Positions 20,644 to 28,993 of a DNA stretch of 64,000 nt are shown here, piece after piece; the first letter of the stretch is position 1; each line of letters starts with the position of its first letter. The position numbers were made by a program, and so were the translations under genes. The notes under the pieces were generated by a model. The model made no database searches. It was not told where the DNA came from and worked only from the letters and a program-made list of their open reading frames with translations. Origin of the DNA: Hyphomicrobium sp. (GTDB lineage: Bacteria > Pseudomonadota > Alphaproteobacteria > Rhizobiales > Hyphomicrobiaceae); assembly GCF_009026145.1 (NCBI RefSeq), contig NZ_WBUE01000020.1, forward strand, positions 1 to 64,000, read 5' to 3'.

Positions 20644-20668
20644 GCGTTATATTCAGTCGGGAATATCG
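20644..20668 (-). promoter_or_regulatory. Candidate molybdate-responsive (ModE-type) operator
   Basis: The sequence CGTTATATT, seven or eight bases, AATATCG is an imperfect inverted repeat like the ModE box (half-site near CGNTATAT). It lies 57 bases before modA and overlaps the last codons of the patatin gene. No modE gene is visible in the window. Support is the sequence match and position only. Confidence 0.3.
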
Positions 20669-21756
20669 GCCGCAACGGGAGCCTTCGCTTTGCCGGCGCC
20701 GCGGTCTTCGCCAGCGGAACCGCCGACGCGCCGGTGCGTCAAGAAGCGCTCCTTCAGATCGACACTCGATCGGCGCCCGATTGCCGACCGGTGCCGCCCC
20801 AGCCATTTGTCGGCCTCGTCGCGGCCGGCGCTGAAGAGATAGCTCAGCAGCGTCCAGTCGGGCTTCATGTTGCTGTCGGGGCTGAGCGCACTCGTATAGC
20901 GGCCGGCCTCGATGAGGTGGAAGCGGTGCGTCGCCAGCTTGCTGAAGCGTCCGCGCGGGCCGCCGATGCGCCCCTGCTGGCACTCGCGCACGGTCTCGAT
21001 CAGCTCCACCTCGCGAATGAGCGGGGCGTTGAAGGCGAGGCGGTTCGCGTGTAGCGAGATCTCGCGCACTCCGGTCGGCAGCCCCGGGCGCACAAGCGGG
21101 TTGAGCTGCACGATGAGCGTATCCTCGACCGGGCTCTCCATGGCCAGCGTCTTGATGTCCGGGTTGGCCGAGAAGCCGCCGTCCCAGTAGGCGACGCCGT
21201 CGATCTCGACCGCATGGTGCAGCGTCGGCAGACACGAGGAAGCGAGTACCGCCTCCACGGTCAGCTCGTGACGCCGAAAGATGCGCGAGCGTCCAGTGGC
21301 CACTTCCGTCGCGGCGATGAGCAGCTCGATAGGCGAATTCTGCCGCAGCTTCGCGAAATCGATACTCTCCGACAGCAGGCGGCGCAGCGGATCGAAGCCG
21401 AGCGGGTTGAACTCGTACGGCGACCACAGGCTCGCCATCTGCGCCAGATGCGGCGTGCGCGTGAGACCGTAGAGAAAGGGATTGAGGCGCAGCAGGTCCG
21501 GAACGCCGGCCTTGTGCACAGCCTCCCACACGCTGCGCAGCTTGTTGCGCGCCGACGTCTTGCCGCCCTCGCTGAGGCCCGACGCGACGGCAACGGCATT
21601 CACTGCGCCGGCGCTCGTCGCGCTGACCCAGTTGATCTCGAGCTCGTCGTCCTCGAGCAGTCGGTCGAGCACACCCCAGGTGAAGGCGCCATGCGCACCA
21701 CCGCCCTGCAGCGCTAGATTCAACCGAACGTTTCGCCGGAATAGCCGCACTTGCAT
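20653..21756 (-). CDS. Patatin-like phospholipase
   Basis: Ser-Asp dyad acyl hydrolase family acting on membrane lipids. 367 residues. Oxyanion-hole motif LALQGGGAHGAFTWGVLD (14-31), nucleophile elbow SATSAGAVNA (Gly-x-Ser-x-Gly in most members; here the first Gly is Ala), and catalytic Asp in YWDGGF. The C-terminal 60 residues are charged and of low complexity. There is no signal peptide. modA lies 65 bases downstream in the same direction, so the mod genes may be read from this transcript as well. Confidence 0.9.
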   Translation of the reverse strand: MQVRLFRRNVRLNLALQGGGAHGAFTWGVLDRLLEDDELEINWVSATSAGAVNAVAVASGLSEGGKTSARNKLRSVWEAVHKAGVPDLLRLNPFLYGLTRTPHLAQMASLWSPYEFNPLGFDPLRRLLSESIDFAKLRQNSPIELLIAATEVATGRSRIFRRHELTVEAVLASSCLPTLHHAVEIDGVAYWDGGFSANPDIKTLAMESPVEDTLIVQLNPLVRPGLPTGVREISLHANRLAFNAPLIREVELIETVRECQQGRIGGPRGRFSKLATHRFHLIEAGRYTSALSPDSNMKPDWTLLSYLFSAGRDEADKWLGRHRSAIGRRSSVDLKERFLTHRRVGGSAGEDRGAGKAKAPVAADIPD

Positions 21757-22027
21757 TCGCCCCGCCTAGCCTGGGCGCTCCATCGGTGAGCACCCGTAGC
21801 CCTATATAGTGTCACGGCGAACGCGGCATGGGGAGAAGTGCGCCGCACGTCAGTCGGTGCGCTGGCGTGGCGCAGGCGCCATAGATTTGTGCAGCGCGCG
21901 CGTGACGCTACGCGTTTGCGCCGGCGTGTGCATTCGCACGTAAAGTCCGCGACCTGCGGATTGTCGCGATGGCCGTTCGTGCGACAACAGAGCGCGGCAC
22001 TTGCTCGTGTGCAACGCAACCGTCCGA

Positions 22028-22960
22028 CTACGTGACGAGCTTGCGCTCGATCTGACCCACGCTGCGCCCACCGGTTTCGAGACCGCGCGTGGCGCACTCG
22101 ATGTGCACGCGCCCGTCGACGCGTCCAATGCGCAGCAAGTTGTAGCGACCAAGAGGCTCGTTCTTGTGCACGCGCGCGATGGAGCCGGAGGCAACACCTA
22201 TGACGGGAATATTTCCTCCCCCCGTTTCGGGCAGACGCGCGAAATCCATGTGGCTGTCGCAATGATTGTGCCCGTGCAGCACGAGCTCGGCGCCGTGCGC
22301 AGCGAGAATGTGCGCGAGCGCTTCGGCGTCGCGCAGGGCGCGGCGCGGCGGCGCTTGTCCCGGCAACGGCGGATGATGGATCAGCACGACACGGATGAGG
22401 CCTTCTGCTGCCAGCTGCGGCAGCAGCGCGGCGAGCGCGGCGCGCTGCCTTGCCCCGACCTCGCCAGCGGCGATGAAGGGTGGCGTCTCCACCGCCGAGT
22501 TGACGCCGATGAGGACGACGGGGCCAAGGCGACGCACGAACGGAAATTGCGCCGGCGGAGGCGGCACGTACTTCGCACCCCAGGCGTCGGCCCGCATGTA
22601 AGCGGCCCAGCGGGCGATGCCGGGGTCGCCGCGCAGCGATGTGTAGATGTCGTGATTTCCCGGAACGACGGTGACATCCTGTGGCGTTCCGACCTCGTTC
22701 AACCACGCGGTTGCAGCCTCGTATTCCACCGGTAGGCCGAGATTGATGAGATCGCCGGTGACGGCAATATGGTCGGGCTTGTGCGCCAGCATGTCGGCGA
22801 CGACGAGATCGAGCGCCGCGCGATGGTGCGCATGGCGGCGATGGCGGCGCCAATTGAGGTAGCCGAGACCACGCTTGACGTTGAGATGGCGCAGCGCGAC
22901 ACCGGGCATCGGTGACAGATGCACGTCCGACACGTGGGCAAGCGTGATCGTTTCACTCAT
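22028..22960 (-). CDS. Calcineurin-like metallophosphoesterase
   Basis: 310 residues, with the five metal-binding blocks of the superfamily: AHVSDVHLS (Asp-x-His), VTGDLIN (GD), VPGNHDIY (GNHD), VLIHHPP and LHGHNHCDSH (GHxH). Metal ions (Mn/Fe/Zn) and the phosphoester substrate are unknown; cyclic nucleotide and nucleotide phosphatases occur in the family. No signal peptide, so cytoplasmic. Lone gene, divergent from the Nudix gene. Confidence 0.9.
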   Translation of the reverse strand: MSETITLAHVSDVHLSPMPGVALRHLNVKRGLGYLNWRRHRRHAHHRAALDLVVADMLAHKPDHIAVTGDLINLGLPVEYEAATAWLNEVGTPQDVTVVPGNHDIYTSLRGDPGIARWAAYMRADAWGAKYVPPPPAQFPFVRRLGPVVLIGVNSAVETPPFIAAGEVGARQRAALAALLPQLAAEGLIRVVLIHHPPLPGQAPPRRALRDAEALAHILAAHGAELVLHGHNHCDSHMDFARLPETGGGNIPVIGVASGSIARVHKNEPLGRYNLLRIGRVDGRVHIECATRGLETGGRSVGQIERKLVT

Positions 22961-23100
22961 CGCGTGGCTCAGCAGGGATTGCCGTCGTTAACGGTGCTCG
23001 GGCAGGATGCCGCGCGCCGAACCTAGCACGGCTCGACATGAGTTGAGCGCATGACGCAGACGCCCGAGACGCGCGAAAGGTCGCGCAATGAAGGAGCGGA

Positions 23101-23565
23101 ATGTTGTCCAGGAACCTGATCGCTGCCAGGCTTCTGCAACGCTATTGGCGACTGTCGCGCGGCCTGACGCTCGGAGCGCAAGCCGTGTTGATCGATGCCG
23201 AGGGCTGCATTCTGCTCATTCGCCACACCTATCAACCCTACTGGCGCTTTCCCGGCGGGGGCGTCGAGCGCGGCGAGACCGTGGAGGCGGCGCTCAAGCG
23301 TGAGCTCGACGAGGAGGTTGGGGTGGCGCTGACGGGTAGGCCGGAGCTGTTCGGCATCTATTCCAACGCCGCCATATTTCCCAACGACCACGTGGCACTG
23401 TTCGTCGTGCGCTCTTGGCAGCAGACGCGCGTCCCGGAGCCGAACTACGAGATCGCCGAGCAGCGGTTGTTCGCGCGCGACGCACTGCCGCCCGACATGA
23501 GCCCTGGCACCGCACGGCGCGTCGAGGAGATATTCGCCGGCGCCCCGCGCAACGCCATGTGGTGA
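23101..23565 (+). CDS. Nudix hydrolase
   Basis: Hydrolyses nucleoside diphosphates linked to a further group; the substrate cannot be read from the sequence. 154 residues. The Nudix box begins GGVERGETVEAALKRELDEE and is complete (G-x5-E-x7-RE-x2-EE-x-G-V). A hydrophobic N-terminus (LIAARLLQRYWRLSRGLTLGAQAV) precedes the fold. AAGGAG lies 6 bases before the ATG. Confidence 0.92.
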   Translation: MLSRNLIAARLLQRYWRLSRGLTLGAQAVLIDAEGCILLIRHTYQPYWRFPGGGVERGETVEAALKRELDEEVGVALTGRPELFGIYSNAAIFPNDHVALFVVRSWQQTRVPEPNYEIAEQRLFARDALPPDMSPGTARRVEEIFAGAPRNAMW

Positions 23566-23738
23566 CCCTGGACCGGCCGCCGGCCGCGTGCTACAGGGCG
23601 CCCATGTCGAGACGGCTCCGAGGCTCAGCACTGCGACGAGGCGGCCAGCACGCGTGCGCCGCCATGCCTGATTTGCCGCTATAGATACTGAGACCCGCCG
23701 GCTTGGCCGAGCGGGTTGCCTCGAAAGCCTCGCCTTCC

Positions 23739-24242
23739 ATGTCGCCCAACGTCACCAACCGGCCTCTGACGCCGGCCGACTTTCCCGCGGTGTCCCGCCT
23801 GCACGCCACGGTCTTCGGGCCCGGCCGCTTCACGCGCACCGCCTACCGCGTGCGCGAGGGCGCGCCGGCCTTCTCGCCCTACTGCCGTGTAGCGATGCTC
23901 GGCGAGCGGCTGATTGCGGCGGTGCGCTTCACGCCTATCACCGTCGGTGGCGAGGGCGGCGCGCTGCTGCTGGGTCCGCTCGCCGTCGATCCAGAATTTG
24001 CCGGCCAGGGCTTCGGCAAGCGGCTGATCAGCGAAGCCATGGAGGCGGCAAGGACGGACGGCGTGCGCCTCGTGCTTCTCGTCGGCGACGAGCCCTACTA
24101 CGGCCGCTTCGGATTCCGCCCGGTTCCGCCGGGGCAGATCACGCTGCCGGGTCCGGTGGATCCGCGCCGCCTGCTCGCCGCCGAGCTCATTCCAGGCGCG
24201 CTTGCGCGCAGCTGCGGCCCCACCGCCGGACAACGTGCGTGA
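23739..24242 (+). CDS. GNAT N-acetyltransferase (YhbS-like)
   Basis: 167 residues from the ATG at 23739; a TTG at 23703 is an alternative. The acetyl-CoA loop LAVDPEFAGQGFGKRLISEA (Q/R-x2-G-x-G/A) and the closing VLLVGDEPYYGRFGFRPV are those of the YhbS-type GNAT family, which acetylate unknown small molecules or proteins. The last ten residues lose similarity. The next gene follows 63 bases later in the same direction. Confidence 0.88.
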   Translation: MSPNVTNRPLTPADFPAVSRLHATVFGPGRFTRTAYRVREGAPAFSPYCRVAMLGERLIAAVRFTPITVGGEGGALLLGPLAVDPEFAGQGFGKRLISEAMEAARTDGVRLVLLVGDEPYYGRFGFRPVPPGQITLPGPVDPRRLLAAELIPGALARSCGPTAGQRA

Positions 24243-24305
24243 TGACCGGCGCCATCGGTTGCGCATAGACTTGCCACGGATACGAGGTACGGCAGGGAGG
24301 GAACG

Positions 24306-24842
24306 ATGGACAGGCGGACGTTGCTCAGTGGAGGCGGCGTGCTGCTCGCTGCTCAGCTGCTGCCGGGTGAAGCCGGGGCACGGGCGAAGTCCTCGCCGGC
24401 GACGGCGGACGACGCGCGCTTCATGCAGCTCGCCATCGACCAGGCGAAAGAGGGCGATTATCCGTTCGGGGCCGTCATCGTGCGGGGCGGCCGCGTGCTC
24501 GCCTTCGGGCGCAACAGCTCCAAGCGCAACGCCGATCCCACGGCGCACGCGGAGATGATGGCCATTAGGGCCTTCCTCAACGGTCATGAGCCGGAGGCCT
24601 TCAAGGAGACCACACTCTACACGTCCGGCGAGCCGTGCGTGATGTGCATGGGAGCGATCGTGTGGTGCGGTATCAAGCGGGTGGTGTTCGCCGCCTCCAT
24701 CGCGCAGCTCGCGACGCGCATCGGCCAGATCGACATCAGCGCGCGGCAAATTGCCAACGCCACCCCGTTCGCCAGCATCGACATTACCGGCGGACTGCTA
24801 TCGGGCGACGCCATGCGCCTGTTTCCGAACGGAAAGCCGTAG
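24306..24842 (+). CDS. Exported nucleoside deaminase-like protein
   Basis: 178 residues. The N-terminus MDRRTLLSGGGVLLAAQLLP is a twin-arginine-like signal (Arg-Arg, then a hydrophobic core). The rest is a cytidine/deoxycytidylate deaminase fold: HAEMMAI (His zinc ligand and catalytic Glu), PCVMCMGAIVWC (two Cys ligands). Close relatives are guanine and tRNA-adenosine deaminases in the cytoplasm; an exported form is unusual. GGGAGGGAACG precedes the ATG. The substrate is unknown. Confidence 0.85.
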   Translation: MDRRTLLSGGGVLLAAQLLPGEAGARAKSSPATADDARFMQLAIDQAKEGDYPFGAVIVRGGRVLAFGRNSSKRNADPTAHAEMMAIRAFLNGHEPEAFKETTLYTSGEPCVMCMGAIVWCGIKRVVFAASIAQLATRIGQIDISARQIANATPFASIDITGGLLSGDAMRLFPNGKP

Positions 24843-24919
24843 CGGCGCAAAGGACGTCGACGGATCTCTTGTGTGCGCGGCGAGTCTTATCGGCCAAGCG
24901 AGCGACACGGAGTTCAAAG

Positions 24920-24997
24920 ATGCGCAGTATCATCCTATGGCTGCTCGGTGTGCCGATCGGCGTCATCATCCTGATGAACCTCTTCAACGTGAGCTAA
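24920..24997 (+). CDS. Tiny hydrophobic membrane protein (25 aa)
   Basis: Reads MRSIILWLLGVPIGVIILMN then LFNVS: one transmembrane helix with a Gly-Val-Pro-Ile kink. CGGAG precedes the ATG by about 8 bases. I recall very similar 22-30-residue peptides (MRxILLWLLGVPI) being widespread in Hyphomicrobiales, always without known function. Its size makes it easily missed. Confidence 0.6.
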   Translation: MRSIILWLLGVPIGVIILMNLFNVS

Positions 24998-25170
24998 GCT
25001 TGGTGTTGAGGACAGCGTTGAAATTCCACTGTTTTGCCGATCGCGTCGAACGCCAAAAAACTTTCTGCATCGGCCGGGAACGAATTTCGATGCGTCTGCA
25101 TTGTCTCCGCGGACACGGGTCTCGCTCCCCTCCCCCATCCCCCTCGTCGAGGCACGCGTCCGCCCATTGA

Positions 25171-25210
25171 AAGGACACCCGCTGCTCGAGCATTCGAGTC
25201 GGGTGTCCTT
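25171..25210. other. Strong hairpin in a gene-free spacer
   Basis: AAGGACACCC (25171-25180) pairs perfectly with GGGTGTCCTT (25201-25210). The loop contains a second stem CTCGA-GCAT-TCGAG. There is no clear T run on either side, so it is not a typical terminator. It sits in the 279-base spacer before the GFA gene and could be an RNA structure or the end of a transcript. Confidence 0.5.
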
Positions 25211-25276
25211 CTCATTGGGTCGTCTCGAGGCGCGGATGTAGCTATGCTCCCCCGCTGGCGGCGAGGGAGGAGAGAC

Positions 25277-25699
25277 GTGTCAGGCACACCGTTCGCCCAG
25301 GGGCGCTGCCAGTGCGGCGCCGTGAGCTTTTCCGTCGCGGCACCGCCGGTGACCATGGGCCAATGCCACTGCAAGGACTGCCAGCGCGCATCCGGCACCG
25401 GGCATATGTCGAACGCCCGCTTCCGGCGCTTGGACGTGACGATCAGCGGCGAGACGAAGACATTCGCCGTCAAGGCCGACAGCGGCAACGTCAACACGCG
25501 CCACTTCTGTCCGACTTGCGGCAGCCGACTGTTCGGAGAGAATTCCGGCCGCCCCGGCTTCATGAACGTCGCGGTCGGCGCCTTCGACGACCACACCTGG
25601 TTCGATCCTCAATGGGTGCTCTACAAGAATTCGCAACCGCTGTGGGACATCACCGCCGAGGACGTTCCCTGCTACGACGGCATGCCGCCACCGACCTGA
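25277..25699 (+). CDS. GFA (formaldehyde-activating enzyme-like) family protein
   Basis: 140 residues from the GTG at 25277, chosen for the strong AGGGAGGAGAG just before it; the frame is open upstream to 25034 without a better start. Three zinc-binding pairs (CQCGAV, CHCKDCQ, CPTCGS) are those of the Mss4-like GFA family, whose founder binds glutathione and hydroxymethylates it with formaldehyde. Most members have other, unknown roles. It converges with purA (12 bases between stops). Confidence 0.9.
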   Translation: MSGTPFAQGRCQCGAVSFSVAAPPVTMGQCHCKDCQRASGTGHMSNARFRRLDVTISGETKTFAVKADSGNVNTRHFCPTCGSRLFGENSGRPGFMNVAVGAFDDHTWFDPQWVLYKNSQPLWDITAEDVPCYDGMPPPT

Positions 25700-25711
25700 A
25701 ACGGCGGCGCA

Positions 25712-27004
25712 TCAGTCGGCGAAGGGGTCCTTCATGAGGATGGTGTCGTCGCGCTCGGGGCTGGTCGACAGCATGGTCACCGGGCGCTCGATCAGCTCCT
25801 CGATGTAGCGCACGTACTTCACCGCCTGGGCCGGCAGCTCGCTCCACGAGCGGGCGCCATGCGTCGACTGCGTCCAGCCGGGGAGCGTCTCGTAGATCGG
25901 CTGCACGCGCGCCTGCGCGCCGCTCCCCGCCGGCAGTCGGTCGATGCGCTCGCCATCGAGCATGTAGCCGACGCCGACCTTGATCTCATCGAAGCCGTCG
26001 AGCACGTCGAGCTTGGTCAGCGCGATGCCGTCGATGCCGGCAATTTTCAACGTCTGGCGCACCAGGGTCGCGTCGAACCAGCCGCAACGGCGCTTGCGGC
26101 CCGTGACGGTGCCGAACTCGCGGCCGCGCTCGCCGATGCGCGTGCCGATCTCGTCGTTGAGCTCGGTGGGGAATGGCCCCGATCCGACGCGCGTCGTATA
26201 CGCCTTGGCGATGCCGAGCACGTAGCCGATGCTGCGCGGGCCCATGCCGGAGCCCGTCGCCGCCTGTGCCGCGACCGTGTTGGACGAGGTGACGAACGGG
26301 TAGGTGCCGTGGTCGATGTCGAGCAGGGCGCCCTGCGCGCCCTCGAACAGGATGCGCTTGCCGGCGCGGCGCTCGTGGTCGAGCAGGTCCCAGGTCACGT
26401 CCATGAAGGGGAGGATCTTGGGCGCGATCTCCTTCAGCTCGGCGAACAGTGTGTCCTTGGAGATCTCCGGCTGTGACAAGCCACGGCGCAGCGCATTGTG
26501 ATGCACGAGGATGCGATCGATCTTGGCACCCAGCGTCGCCGGGTTGCGCAGGTCCTGCACGCGGATGGCGCGGCGACCGACCTTGTCCTCGTACGCGGGT
26601 CCGATGCCGCGGCCGGTGGTGCCGATCTTGCCGGTGCCCGCCGCTTCCTCGCGGATGGCATCCAGCTCACGGTGCAGCGGTAGGATGAGGGTGGCGTTCT
26701 CGGCGATGCGCAGGTTGTCGCGGCTGACAGCGACGCCCTGTGCGGCCAGCTTGTCGATCTCCGCGCACAGCGCCCACGGGTCGACGACGACGCCGTTGCC
26801 GATCACGCCGAGCTTGCCCGAGCGGACCACGCCCGACGGCAGCAACGATAGCTTGAAGGTCTTGTCGCCGATGACGAGCGTATGACCGGCGTTGTGTCCG
26901 CCCTGGAAGCGGACGACGATGTCGGCACGCTCCGACAGCCAATCGACGACCTTGCCTTTACCTTCGTCGCCCCACTGGGCGCCGACCACCGCGACGTTCG
27001 CCAT
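25712..27004 (-). CDS. purA: Adenylosuccinate synthetase
   Basis: GTP-dependent condensation of IMP and aspartate, the first committed step to AMP. 430 residues from the ATG at 27004 (preceding MGSE is probably untranslated). P-loop [15 protein letters not shown], then [53 protein letters not shown] and GVGYMLDG. Complete. The leader upstream contains overlapping G+C-rich hairpins (27026-27059). Confidence 0.97.
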   Translation of the reverse strand: MANVAVVGAQWGDEGKGKVVDWLSERADIVVRFQGGHNAGHTLVIGDKTFKLSLLPSGVVRSGKLGVIGNGVVVDPWALCAEIDKLAAQGVAVSRDNLRIAENATLILPLHRELDAIREEAAGTGKIGTTGRGIGPAYEDKVGRRAIRVQDLRNPATLGAKIDRILVHHNALRRGLSQPEISKDTLFAELKEIAPKILPFMDVTWDLLDHERRAGKRILFEGAQGALLDIDHGTYPFVTSSNTVAAQAATGSGMGPRSIGYVLGIAKAYTTRVGSGPFPTELNDEIGTRIGERGREFGTVTGRKRRCGWFDATLVRQTLKIAGIDGIALTKLDVLDGFDEIKVGVGYMLDGERIDRLPAGSGAQARVQPIYETLPGWTQSTHGARSWSELPAQAVKYVRYIEELIERPVTMLSTSPERDDTILMKDPFAD

Positions 27005-27142
27005 TTCGGATCCCACTCGTGACTAGGCCCCGGATCGGACGCCGGGGCCATCCGGGGCCTTATAGCGCAGAATCGCCCCCGCCAACCCCTCCGACGGGGC
27101 GCCTACGGCACGGGGGGAGCGGGCGTGACCGTAAAACCGGGC

Positions 27143-28855
27143 CTAATGATAGACGATAGCCCGGGCGCCCGGCCAAATGACGCGGTAGCCGAACTCGATC
27201 AGGCGCTCCTCCTCGGGCCCCAGCTTGGATTCGAAGGCGATGACGCCGCGCTTGCCGTCGATGTCCTTCTTGCTGGGCTGCGCCGGACCGACGAACTCGA
27301 CCTTGATGTCGTCGTTCTGCGACACCGGGATGTGGTCGTGGACGACCAGCTCCACGGCGCGCTCGTGCATGTTCTTCACAGTGATGCGGTAGTTGCGGCT
27401 GTCCGTGCGCGCCGAGGAGATGAGACCGGTCTCCCCGCGCTTTTCATCGGCTATGGCATGGCGCACACGCACCTGGTCGTCGGCGCCGAAGCCCAGCTCG
27501 TGCTCCTCTCCGGGTGACAGAACGGGAAGAGTGCCGGTGCCGACAAAGGTGCCGTCGCGGAACAGGGACACGGCACCCGGAAGTAGCGGCGAGCCCTTCG
27601 GCAGGATGAGCTTGGCGTAGAGATAAGCCTTGGCGTCGAGCTTCGGCACGGTGCGCACGCTGAGCACCGGCTCGATACCATCCTGCTGCAGGAACACGCG
27701 CTTGGCCTCGCCCGTGGAAGGAACGGTCAGTCGTCCGGGCACGGCGAAGACGGCCTGGAAGGGCGCCGTTTCGATTGTGGCGCCCTGCTCAGCAACGTCG
27801 AGCTCGGGTGCAGCCTCTGCGGCGGCACTCTCGGCGCCCGCGCCCGGCGCAGCCTTCTTGCGCACGGCGAGGCCATCGTAGGCGGCCATCGGGGCAGGTG
27901 GCGGCGCCGACCTGGCAAGGGCTTCCTTGGCCTCGGGCTCGAAGTCGACGGTCACCGTGTCGATCGTGGGCGCCGCAGCGTTGGCCGTCGGCCGTGTCGT
28001 CGACAGCAGCAGCGCGATGTTGTCCCAGCTCTCGCCGGTGCGCTGCACGATATCGGCGCGCCGCGCCAGCTCCAGCAGCGGCGGCGCAGTTTTCGAACCG
28101 GTGGCGAGGCGGGCGTCGTAGCGCGGCGCCCAGCCGGCGTTGCGCACCTGGTAGCGCACGGTGAGATCGGCTTCGAGCGGGGCTGCAGCGACGACGAACA
28201 CCTTCACCTCGGTCTGCTCCGAACGCCCTGGGGCCAAGGCGGAGAGCTTCTTCTCGAGGTCCTCGATGCGCCGATCGAGGTCGCGCTTCTTCACCTCGGC
28301 GTCGAGCGCCATCCGTTGCGCTTCCGTCATCCCGGAGCCGATCAGCGACAGGACCTGCTGCCAGTCCGTATGCGGTATAGGTTGCGCTGCTTGCGCGGGT
28401 TGGCCTTCCTCCGGCTGCGGGTGTCCAGGCATCTGCGCCAGGTTCTGCAGCAGCCTCTTCTGCGTCTGCGCGGCATCCTCCTGACCCTGCACGAGGCCGC
28501 GCTCGTCGCGCAGCTTCTCGATCTCGTCCTCGATGCCCTTGCGCTCGGCCTGCAAGGCTTCCTGATCGGCGCGCGGGATGTAGCGGCGGCGCGTGTCTAC
28601 CGATTGGATGTCGAGGCCGGCCGTCGCCTTGCCATCGACGCGGATCGAGCCCGGCACCGCCTCGGCGGGGAGATCATCGAAGATGAGCGTATGCTCACCC
28701 TTGGCGAGCGCCAGGCGCGCAGCGCGCGTCGCCTCGGCTCCGGCGGGGAATACGGTCACCGTCGCGAGACGCGAGGTGACGGGGATCTCGTCGGCCGCTG
28801 CCCGGCTGGCGAGAACGGCGGCAAAGACGCCGGTGATCGCAACGAGAGTGCGCAT
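27143..28855 (-). CDS. Exported DUF4139/DUF4140 (MuiA-type) protein
   Basis: 570 residues with a signal peptide (about 1-21, cleavage near AAA-DE). Residues 26-120 are a DUF4140-like domain (ATVTVFPAGAEATRAARLAL, TLIFDDLP) with a following coiled coil; the rest is the DUF4139 repeat-propeller part (RYQVRNAGWAPRYDARL, RTGESWDNIALLLSTTRP). A Pro/Ala-rich linker is at about 330-365. The name mucoidy inhibitor A is used for relatives; the molecular function is not established. It lies where many relatives carry serA, between serC and purA. Confidence 0.9.
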   Translation of the reverse strand: MRTLVAITGVFAAVLASRAAADEIPVTSRLATVTVFPAGAEATRAARLALAKGEHTLIFDDLPAEAVPGSIRVDGKATAGLDIQSVDTRRRYIPRADQEALQAERKGIEDEIEKLRDERGLVQGQEDAAQTQKRLLQNLAQMPGHPQPEEGQPAQAAQPIPHTDWQQVLSLIGSGMTEAQRMALDAEVKKRDLDRRIEDLEKKLSALAPGRSEQTEVKVFVVAAAPLEADLTVRYQVRNAGWAPRYDARLATGSKTAPPLLELARRADIVQRTGESWDNIALLLSTTRPTANAAAPTIDTVTVDFEPEAKEALARSAPPPAPMAAYDGLAVRKKAAPGAGAESAAAEAAPELDVAEQGATIETAPFQAVFAVPGRLTVPSTGEAKRVFLQQDGIEPVLSVRTVPKLDAKAYLYAKLILPKGSPLLPGAVSLFRDGTFVGTGTLPVLSPGEEHELGFGADDQVRVRHAIADEKRGETGLISSARTDSRNYRITVKNMHERAVELVVHDHIPVSQNDDIKVEFVGPAQPSKKDIDGKRGVIAFESKLGPEEERLIEFGYRVIWPGARAIVYH

Positions 28856-28993
28856 GTTAGCCCCATTTCTTGCTTGCTCTCACGGCCCCCAAAATCACGA
28901 CTTGGCGGGCGCCCCCGGGGTGAGACGAGTGAGGGCGGTTCGCGTCTGAATTATGACGGGTTGGGGCGTGCCGGGTGGACTTTCCCGGCGGTG

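Noticed and set aside
19778..21793. 671-codon frame read as one protein including modA
   Set aside because: Residues before the ATG at 20587 are an alternative frame of the patatin gene; the signal peptide and ribosome site fix the modA start.
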